Assembly (NCBI GenBank): GCA_903932805.1 | Contig: CAIZHO010000604.1 | Coordinates: 1 to 5,052 of the forward strand | Length of the DNA: 5,052 nt | Direction of reading: 5' to 3' | Source: an uncultured Roseiflexaceae bacterium | GTDB taxonomy: Bacteria > Chloroflexota > Chloroflexia > Chloroflexales > Roseiflexaceae | Shown: piece by piece, positions 1 through 5,052 of the stretch | How positions within the stretch are numbered: position 1 is the first letter of the stretch | Layout of the letters: every line of letters begins with the position of its first letter | Notes under the pieces: generated by a model | What the model saw: only the letters and a program-made list of their open reading frames with translations | Told to the model about the DNA's origin: nothing | The model's database searches: none | Position numbers and translations under genes: made by a program

Positions 1-731
1 GGTCGTGCCGGCACAGCGCTGTCGATGGGGCGCTCGAGAATAGCGGCGAGTTCGTCGTCATAGTCGATTGCCGCTGCGGTTTTGGGCTGGACGGTGGTGC
101 GCCGTACCGGGATCTCGGCACGACGACCGGTGGTCGCCGGCAGACCAATACTCCTGACGCCACGGATGCGGGTATACACCGCAGCAGCCCCTTGCTTGAG
201 CACGCTCAAGAGTTGTACGACCGTAAAGTCAAAGGCCAACATACCGCCGATGAGCAGTCCGAGTGCAGTCAATGCGGCAGTGGCGGGCCGGCCAATCCCA
301 GTCCCCAGGATAACCACAAAAAAGTGCCCGACCACACCACCACCGATGCCGGGACGGGCATCGCCGGCCACGACAAAAAACTCGAGCGACAACAAGATAC
401 ACAGAATGAATACGGTCATCCCGGTCAACTGCCAGCCGCGGCTATGGTTGGGGTTGTTTTGGCCACGAATGAACATCAAGACGCCAACGACGCCCATAAA
501 CAACGGTAGGACGAGTGCGCCCCAACCGAAGACATACTCCATCCACACTTTCCATGTGCTGCCGACCGTGCCGGCACTGCCCGTCACATAGAAAATGCTG
601 GTGACCCCGGCGATTGCTAACAGTGACAGTGCCGTCAGCTCGATGCGATGCTCAGGGCGGAGTGTCGAGGCGGCACTCGCGCGGCGGCGCCGTGGGGTGC
701 GCTCGGTGCTTGGGATTTTTGCCTTGCTCAT
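1..731 (-). CDS. ftsK: DNA translocase FtsK/SpoIIIE, N-terminal membrane part (partial, runs off left edge)
   Basis: Reading the minus strand from the ATG at 731 gives 243 uninterrupted residues to the window edge. A basic, probably cytoplasmic N-terminus (TPRRRRAS, residues 12-19) is followed by four likely membrane segments at about residues 33-51, 66-88, 104-123 and 134-168. It includes 'FGWGALVLPLFMGVVGVLMF' and the glycine-rich 'GIGGGVVG' (128-135) ahead of the last segment, comparable to 'GGGMIG' in Bacillus SpoIIIE. This is the 4TM domain that anchors the FtsK family at the division septum. After residue 170 the chain turns polar (VRRTTVQPKTAAA), as expected for the start of the linker. 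The RecA-like motor and DNA-reading gamma domain would lie beyond the left edge and cannot be seen. The family pumps chromosomal DNA through the closing septum and helps resolve dimers at the terminus. The start is supported by GGAG five bases upstream; the ATG just before it runs into a stop at once. The gene begins 77 bases after recJ. Identification rests on the membrane domain alone. Confidence 0.82.
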   Translation of the reverse strand, partial: MSKAKIPSTERTPRRRRASAASTLRPEHRIELTALSLLAIAGVTSIFYVTGSAGTVGSTWKVWMEYVFGWGALVLPLFMGVVGVLMFIRGQNNPNHSRGWQLTGMTVFILCILLSLEFFVVAGDARPGIGGGVVGHFFVVILGTGIGRPATAALTALGLLIGGMLAFDFTVVQLLSVLKQGAAAVYTRIRGVRSIGLPATTGRRAEIPVRRTTVQPKTAAAIDYDDELAAILERPIDSAVPAR

Positions 732-736
732 GCCTA

Positions 737-740
737 CTCC
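737..740 (-). promoter_or_regulatory. Ribosome binding site of ftsK
   Basis: GGAG on the minus strand lies five bases before the ATG at 729-731. It decides the start: a nearby upstream ATG (in AATGGCGGAG) opens only three codons before a TAG. Confidence 0.6.
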
Positions 741-808
741 GCCATTACTACAGACGATACTACGAGAGTACACGAAAATCCATGGATATGCAACAAGTAG
801 ACATAAAA

Positions 809-2581
809 CTACTGGTTTGTGAGCAGTGGTGCCTGTGGTGCAGCATCGCGGGGGCGGGCCGAACGTAGGTCGTGCAGGATGAGTTGGACCTCGACGCGGC
901 CGTTCCATTCGTTGCGTTGGGGGTGAAAGACGATATCGACTGCCGGTATGCGGGTGAAGTGATGGGAGTGTGCGCCTTCGCCCCAGACAATGGCGGTCAT
1001 GACGCGACCTGCGAGGTCGAGCTTGAGTCTGAGGTGTTTGTTGTCGCTGCCCATCGATTGCGCCGAGATAACGCGGCAATTGCGTGCCAACAACACGGCC
1101 GAATGATTGCTGTGCCCACACGGCTCGAGCTGTGCGAGTTCGTTGACGAGATCCAAACTGACCGCATCGTGTGGTACCTCGCAGTCGATGTGGAGCGTGC
1201 GCACCCCGACCTGGATGTCGTTTTTGGCTGCATATTCGTTGAGCAGACGACGCAACGTGTCGATGTGGGTGGATTCGATCGTGAAACCGGCAGCTGCTGC
1301 ATGCCCTCCCATTTTGACAAACGGTGCGCCGCACTGACGCAGGGCCTCGACCATATTGATCATGCCACCGGAGCGTGCCGACCCGCGCGAATGTGGTTCG
1401 CCGCGTTCGATGATGATGGCCGGACGTGCGAACTGTTCGGCGATGCGGGCTGCAGCGAGGCCGACTAATCCGGCATGGGCATCGGGATCAGCGTGCACGA
1501 TGATGCGATCATACGCATCGGGTGTTGCATGCTGGGCAGTCAGTGCCGCGGCGACGCGTTCCTGGAGGAGTTTGGTCTGGTGTTGGCGTTCGATGTTGGT
1601 CTCGTTGAGATGCTGTGCTTTGACCTGCGCCTCGAGAAAATCTTCGGTCAAGAGGAGTTCGTAGGCAGGCACAGCGTCTTCCAGTCGGCCGGCAGCATTG
1701 ATACGCGGCCCGATTTTAAAGCCGATGTCATCGGCTTTGAGTGCAGATGGTGTAATCCCAGCCACAGCGATGAGGGCGCGGATCCCAGGTCGTTGGCTAT
1801 TGGCAAGGACATGCAGGCCGCGGGCCACGAGTGAACGGTTTTCTCCCTGTAATGGCCCCAAATCTGCCACGGTCCCGAGTGCCACCAAATCGAGCAAATT
1901 GGTCATCTGTTCGCTGCTGAGGGGCATACCGAGTTGGCCTATTGCTTCGATGAGTTTGTAGGCAATACCCACGCCGACGAGCCCTTTGTCGGGGTAGGGG
2001 CAGTACGGCAGCTTGGGGTTGACCACGGCTGTGGCAACGGGGAGCTCGGCAGGTGGCGCGTGGTGGTCGGTGATGATCACATCCATGCCCAGTTCACGGG
2101 CCAAGGCGACCTCCGACACATTGCTGATACCGCAGTCAACCGTCACCAACAGTTTGACCCCGCTCTGTGCGAGGCGATGCATCGCCTCGTGGTTGAGGCC
2201 ATAGCCCTCGGCAGTGCGGTGGGGGATGTACGGAGCGATGTTGGCACCGAGCTGGCCGAACGCATCACAAATGAGGCTGGTTGCCGTGATGCCATCGGCA
2301 TCGAAGTCACCGTAGACGGCGATAGCCTCTTGCTCGTGGATGGCGGTGATGACGCGTTGGGCGGCAGCCCGCATATCGTGCATCAACAATGGGTCGTGAT
2401 GCGGATCACGACACGCCAAAAAATGTTGGATGGCAGGCACCGTCGTAAAGCCACGGCCGTACAAGAGCCGGGCCATGAATGGGCTGATGTGACTTCCCTG
2501 AGCAAGTGCATCGATATGTGCTGTGGGGGCGATTGGTGCAAGTTCCCAATGCATCTGTTTGAGTGAAAGGCGTGTAGTCAT
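809..2581 (-). CDS. recJ: Single-stranded-DNA-specific 5'-3' exonuclease RecJ
   Basis: This complete 590-residue protein is close to the usual RecJ length (577 in E. coli). RecJ is a cytoplasmic, divalent-metal-dependent DHH-family phosphoesterase that degrades single-stranded DNA 5' to 3' in recombinational repair, mismatch repair and processing of stalled forks. All hallmark blocks are present in order: 'YGDFDADGITA' (90-100, metal ligands D92/D94/D96 region), 'VTVDCGIS' (146-153), the DHH signature 'TDHHAPP' (171-177), 'LVGVGIAYKL' (201-210), 'LVALGTVAD' (232-240), 'GPRINAAGR' (291-299), then the DHHA1 domain with 'HAGLVGLAAARIAE' (369-382) and 'GGHAAAAGF' (425-433). The C-terminal third carries 'LEPCGHSN' (486-493), typical of the RecJ OB-fold region. 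No catalytic block is missing, so the enzyme should be active. The ATG at 2581 is preferred over Met10 because GAGGA lies five bases upstream of it, whereas nothing comparable precedes Met10. It follows the cysteine-rich gene by 67 bases and precedes ftsK by 77, all in the same direction. Confidence 0.97.
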   Translation of the reverse strand: MTTRLSLKQMHWELAPIAPTAHIDALAQGSHISPFMARLLYGRGFTTVPAIQHFLACRDPHHDPLLMHDMRAAAQRVITAIHEQEAIAVYGDFDADGITATSLICDAFGQLGANIAPYIPHRTAEGYGLNHEAMHRLAQSGVKLLVTVDCGISNVSEVALARELGMDVIITDHHAPPAELPVATAVVNPKLPYCPYPDKGLVGVGIAYKLIEAIGQLGMPLSSEQMTNLLDLVALGTVADLGPLQGENRSLVARGLHVLANSQRPGIRALIAVAGITPSALKADDIGFKIGPRINAAGRLEDAVPAYELLLTEDFLEAQVKAQHLNETNIERQHQTKLLQERVAAALTAQHATPDAYDRIIVHADPDAHAGLVGLAAARIAEQFARPAIIIERGEPHSRGSARSGGMINMVEALRQCGAPFVKMGGHAAAAGFTIESTHIDTLRRLLNEYAAKNDIQVGVRTLHIDCEVPHDAVSLDLVNELAQLEPCGHSNHSAVLLARNCRVISAQSMGSDNKHLRLKLDLAGRVMTAIVWGEGAHSHHFTRIPAVDIVFHPQRNEWNGRVEVQLILHDLRSARPRDAAPQAPLLTNQ

Positions 2582-2586
2582 CGTGT

Positions 2587-2591
2587 TCCTC
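2587..2591 (-). promoter_or_regulatory. Ribosome binding site of recJ
   Basis: GAGGA on the minus strand lies five bases before the ATG at 2579-2581. It favours this start over the in-frame Met10 codon, which lacks a purine-rich leader. Confidence 0.65.
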
Positions 2592-2631
2592 GCTGTCGCG
2601 GCGGGTATGTATCCTACTAGTACTACCGTTG

Positions 2632-2647
2632 CAGGGGTACGCCCCTG
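2632..2647 (-). other. GC-rich inverted repeat just after the cysteine-rich gene's stop
   Basis: The plus strand reads CAGGGG-TACG-CCCCTG, a perfect 6-base stem with a 4-base loop. It starts one base past the minus-strand stop codon (TGA, 2649-2651) and lies 50 bases before recJ. No T run follows in either direction, so it is not a canonical intrinsic terminator. It could be a weak terminator, an attenuator, or a 3'-end stabilising hairpin in the shared message; chance cannot be excluded for so short a stem. Confidence 0.4.
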
Positions 2648-2648
2648 G

Positions 2649-3710
2649 TCAGCGCCATACGATAACGATTGCCGTTGTGATAATCACTGCCAATACGACC
2701 AAGGCGACGATCGCAATCGAGCGCCAATCATAAAACGACCGATCGGCTGCGACCACGTTGGTATACCCGATGACTGCAATGGAACGCGACCGACCTCCCA
2801 CAAGGTAGGTAATGTCAGTGAGCGGTGTGGCGCGAATAGTCAACTCGGCATCCAATACGACGCCATCGTGCGCGTGCGCACGAGTCACCTGTGTAATCAG
2901 ATCAACGATAGCTGGGATGTGTTTCCAGCGCGGGTCGTCGAGGCGTACAGCATCACGAAAGACCACCTGCGCCTGCTGATTGAGTAGACCTGGGTGCGGT
3001 GCGGTCGGGTCGTCTTCCGCATGCACGGTTTGGGTGATGCGTGACCAGAGAAACAACTGCTCCTCGAGGAGCTCACCGCGGGCGTTGCAACGCCGACAGG
3101 CAATCATGCCTGATCCTTGACAGGGCGTGCACGCACGCTCTTGGGGTTGTGTCGTCACGCTCCCATCGGCAGCCCGTACTTTGACCATGCGTTCGACCGT
3201 ACCGCGGCCGGTGCACTCGGCACAGAGGAGTTCGCCTTGGCCATCGCAGTCTTCACAGACCACGACCTGGTCCGAACCAGGGATGCGGATGGGCGTCGGT
3301 TTGACCTGCGCAAAGCGGGCAGACTCGGGGACTTCGACATCCCACACATCGAGCGGTGCTTCGGCATGCGGTACATAGCGCGCGGGGAGTGGGATGCGCT
3401 TGGCATGTGGTTCGCTACGGACTTCGGTCGATGTTTTGAGCTCATACAAAAAAACATTGCGGCTCAGAATGCGCTGTGGCTCATGCTCGACCACGGCCTG
3501 CGCGTTGCGGAACCGGCTGCTTTTGGCCCAGCGCAACACCATCCGCTGCAACGAATCGGAGCGGTGGACCGCCAACCCACGCGCTTGACTGCGTGCAATG
3601 TATTTGGGGTCGAGTTCACTGCCCAGGAGCGCTTCGAGCGGGTGCTCTTGCCATTCGGGAGTGATGCTCCAGGCAGTAATCGGCGTAAGGTCGTGATTGG
3701 GACGTGACAT
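2649..3710 (-). CDS. SSUH2-like protein with DnaJ-type cysteine-rich domain and C-terminal membrane anchor
   Basis: This 353-residue protein has no established function. Residues 1-148 are soluble, with 'YELKTSTEVRS' (89-99) and 'WDVEVP' (123-128). Then come four CxxC motifs: CEDCDGQG (C152/C155), CAECTGRG (C163/C166), CTPCQGSG (C194/C197) and CRRCNARG (C205/C208), enough to bind two zinc ions. Spacing between motifs is 7, 27 and 7 residues, tighter than in true DnaJ. There is no J domain and no HPD. A further soluble part contains 'LFLW' (219-222) and 'TPLTDITY' (295-302). One hydrophobic helix (about 331-351) sits almost at the end, followed only by WR, so the protein is probably tail-anchored with its bulk in the cytoplasm; no signal peptide is visible. 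The order of blocks recalls the eukaryotic SSUH2/ssu-2 family, as judged from memory. The start at 3710 is chosen because AAAGGA lies six bases upstream; an in-frame ATG at 3845 would add 45 residues, overlap recG and lacks that support. It lies 107 bases after recG and 67 before recJ. The gene call is firm; the family link is moderate. Confidence 0.85.
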   Translation of the reverse strand: MSRPNHDLTPITAWSITPEWQEHPLEALLGSELDPKYIARSQARGLAVHRSDSLQRMVLRWAKSSRFRNAQAVVEHEPQRILSRNVFLYELKTSTEVRSEPHAKRIPLPARYVPHAEAPLDVWDVEVPESARFAQVKPTPIRIPGSDQVVVCEDCDGQGELLCAECTGRGTVERMVKVRAADGSVTTQPQERACTPCQGSGMIACRRCNARGELLEEQLFLWSRITQTVHAEDDPTAPHPGLLNQQAQVVFRDAVRLDDPRWKHIPAIVDLITQVTRAHAHDGVVLDAELTIRATPLTDITYLVGGRSRSIAVIGYTNVVAADRSFYDWRSIAIVALVVLAVIITTAIVIVWR

Positions 3711-3716
3711 CCCCTG

Positions 3717-3722
3717 TCCTTT
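3717..3722 (-). promoter_or_regulatory. Ribosome binding site of the SSUH2-like gene
   Basis: AAAGGA on the minus strand is separated by six bases (CAGGGG) from the ATG at 3708-3710. It decides between this start and the in-frame ATG at 3845 that would overlap the end of recG. Confidence 0.7.
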
Positions 3723-3745
3723 GTTTGTCTGGTTATGCTTACGAC

Positions 3746-3775
3746 AGTATATCGTATTTGGTTGTTTTTTTTTCA
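3746..3775 (-). promoter_or_regulatory. Possible promoter for the SSUH2-like gene (A-tract plus TATACT)
   Basis: In the 107-base gap after recG the minus strand reads TGAAAA (3775-3770), then 18 bases, then TATACT (3751-3746), which matches the -10 consensus at 5 of 6 positions. The -35 match is poor (3 of 6). A run of nine A residues (3773-3765) overlaps the -35 and spacer, and the area is AT-rich compared with the genes. A transcript from here would have a leader of roughly 30 bases before the ribosome binding site. This is suggestive only; AT-rich gaps yield such matches by chance. Confidence 0.33.
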
Positions 3776-3817
3776 GAGAAAACCCCACTGCGCTCTTCCT
3801 GCACGCGTTGCCTCGTA

Positions 3818-5052
3818 CTAACTTGCTTCGACGGCACGCGCCCAAAAGGCTTCGACCTGCGCACGGAGGAGGGCGTGTTCGATGCTGGCGAGCTCGGGAT
3901 CGGCGCGCAGGATGATTTTGGCCTCGGATTGCGCACTGAGCAACAGATCCGTGTCGGTGAGTTTGGCGATTTTGAGATCGGGTAGACCGCTTTGGCGCGT
4001 GCCAAAAAACTCACCCGGACCACGCAGTTGGAGGTCTTTTTCGGCCAGGATGAACCCATCGCGGGTCTCTTCCATCGCTGTGAGGCGCTCGTTGGTGTTG
4101 TCAGAGTCATTGTCGCTGACCAAAATACAGTAGCTCTTGTGGGCACCACGCCCGACACGGCCACGGAACTGGTGGAGCTGTGCCAATCCGAAGCGTTCGG
4201 CGCCTTCGATGAGCACGGTCGTGGCGTTGGGGATGTCGATACCCACCTCGATGACGGCAGTGGCCACCAGGATGTCGTATTCGTGATTGCGGAACGACAC
4301 CATCACGGCGTCTTTGTCACGGGCATGCATTTTGCCGTGGATGAGTGTCACGCGCAAATCAGGGAAGACGTCATTTTGCAGGCGGACGTGCATTTCTTCG
4401 GCCGAGGCGACATCCAGGGTCTCGCTTTCTTCGACCAACGGACAGATGACAAAGACCTGCCGGCCGTTGCCGACTTCACGGCGGATATGTTTATAGGCGC
4501 GTTCGCGCTCGTGGGCTCGGATGCGCTTGGTGGCGATCGACTGCCGACCCGGCGGCAACTCGTCGAGGATCGACGTGTCGAGGTCGCCATAGATGGTCAT
4601 CGTCAGGGTCCTTGGGATGGGAGTGGCGGTCATGACCAGCAGATGCGGACTCGTGCCTTTGTCTTTGAGTGCCTGGCGTTGTTCGACACCGAACCGATGC
4701 TGTTCGTCGACCACCGCCAAGCCGAGCCGGTGGTACTGGACGGCATCCGTGATGAGCGCGTGTGTGCCGACAACGAGGTCGATGTCGCCGTTTGCGACGC
4801 CTTCCAGTACACGGCGCCGTTCTTTGACGCCGAGGCTCCCGGTCAACAACGCCACACGCACGCCGTTGGGTCGGGCAGGGTCGATCCCGAGGAGAAGTTG
4901 GATCTCGGAGATGCGTTGTTCGCGTTCGCTGTCAATGGTCGACGCGACGCTTTGCCCCGCACGTGGGATGTCGATATCCCCGAGCAGGACAGATAACCCG
5001 CGATAGTGTTGTTCGGCCAGGATTTCGGTGGGTGCCATAATCGCTGCTTGGA
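3818..5052 (-). CDS. recG: ATP-dependent DNA helicase RecG, C-terminal part (partial, runs off right edge)
   Basis: The reading frame is open to the window edge and continues upstream: the last codons read Q-A-A-I before '[12 protein letters not shown]', so the ATG at 5038 is internal, not the start. The wedge domain and Walker A (motif I) lie outside the window. RecG is a superfamily 2 double-stranded DNA translocase that reverses stalled forks and branch-migrates Holliday and D-loop structures. Counting from that internal Met, visible blocks are '[11 protein letters not shown]' (1-11, motif Ia), 'VVGTHAL' (89-95), the DExH-type '[11 protein letters not shown]' (111-121, motif II), 'TATPIPRTL' (137-145, motif III), 'LIHGKM' (232-237, motif IV region), '[14 protein letters not shown]' (259-272, motif V), '[12 protein letters not shown]' (287-298, motif VI) and '[16 protein letters not shown]' (336-351), part of the RecG-specific region that couples ATP use to movement. 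The C-terminus is complete, ending at a TAG. Odd feature: residues 21-60 form an insertion absent from E. coli RecG. The next gene starts 107 bases downstream in the same direction, and no intrinsic terminator is visible between them. Confidence 0.97.
   Translation of the reverse strand, partial: QAAIMAPTEILAEQHYRGLSVLLGDIDIPRAGQSVASTIDSEREQRISEIQLLLGIDPARPNGVRVALLTGSLGVKERRRVLEGVANGDIDLVVGTHALITDAVQYHRLGLAVVDEQHRFGVEQRQALKDKGTSPHLLVMTATPIPRTLTMTIYGDLDTSILDELPPGRQSIATKRIRAHERERAYKHIRREVGNGRQVFVICPLVEESETLDVASAEEMHVRLQNDVFPDLRVTLIHGKMHARDKDAVMVSFRNHEYDILVATAVIEVGIDIPNATTVLIEGAERFGLAQLHQFRGRVGRGAHKSYCILVSDNDSDNTNERLTAMEETRDGFILAEKDLQLRGPGEFFGTRQSGLPDLKIAKLTDTDLLLSAQSEAKIILRADPELASIEHALLRAQVEAFWARAVEAS

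Noticed and set aside
82..591. Plus-strand open frame (169 codons) at the left end
   Set aside because: It is antisense to the ftsK membrane domain, whose hydrophobic segments, start and ribosome binding site make the minus strand the coding one.
872..1468. Plus-strand open frame (198 codons) opposite the end of recJ
   Set aside because: It is a shadow of the recJ DHHA1 and C-terminal regions, with no family features of its own.
1934..2566. Plus-strand open frame (210 codons) opposite the start of recJ
   Set aside because: It is entirely antisense to the conserved DHH domain of recJ and has no recognisable domain; it is a shadow frame.
3765..3773. T9 run on the plus strand as an intrinsic terminator
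   Set aside because: No stable GC-rich stem precedes it on the plus strand and no plus-strand gene ends there. On the minus strand it is an A run, wrong for terminating recG.
3711..3845. N-terminal extension of the SSUH2-like protein from an ATG at 3845
   Set aside because: The extra 45 residues overlap the end of recG, are lysine/asparagine-rich noise from the gap, and lack the ribosome binding site seen before the ATG at 3710.
3992..4996. Long plus-strand open frame (334 codons) opposite recG
   Set aside because: It lies wholly antisense to recG, whose motifs are intact. Its translation shows no recognisable domain and looks like the complement of GC-biased coding DNA.
5036..5038. ATG at 5038 as the start of a short helicase
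   Set aside because: The frame stays open upstream and reads QAAI before MAPTE, matching the interior of RecG. The gene is truncated by the window edge, not shortened.

Overview
The window carries four genes, all on the minus strand and all read from right to left: the 3' part of recG (runs off the right edge), a 353-residue membrane-tailed protein with a DnaJ-type cysteine-rich domain, a complete recJ, and the 5' part of ftsK/spoIIIE (runs off the left edge). The three gaps between genes are short (107, 67 and 77 bases). Each of the three starts inside the window has a purine-rich ribosome binding site 5-6 bases upstream. I see no tRNA, rRNA, CRISPR array, insertion sequence or long repeat, and no gene-free stretch above about 110 bases.

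The organism is a bacterium with a GC-rich genome. The RecG carries an insertion of about 40 residues between the '[14 protein letters not shown]' block and the 'ALLTGS' block that E. coli RecG lacks. From memory this fits RecG proteins of the Chloroflexota (class Chloroflexia). That placement is an inference, at roughly even odds, and needs a tree.

Functionally, RecG (fork-reversal and branch-migration helicase), RecJ (5'-3' single-strand exonuclease) and FtsK (septal DNA translocase) all act on chromosome maintenance: rescue of stalled forks, recombinational repair, and segregation of the terminus. The orientation and tight spacing suggest a shared or partly shared transcript, although a weak promoter-like element precedes the second gene. 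The least understood member is that second gene. Its order of conserved blocks (N-terminal 'YELKT.TEVRS', then 'WDVEVP', four CxxC motifs, then 'TPLTDITY') resembles the eukaryotic SSUH2/ssu-2 family, but it ends in a single C-terminal membrane helix. It is the most interesting object in the window; the rest is ordinary housekeeping DNA.
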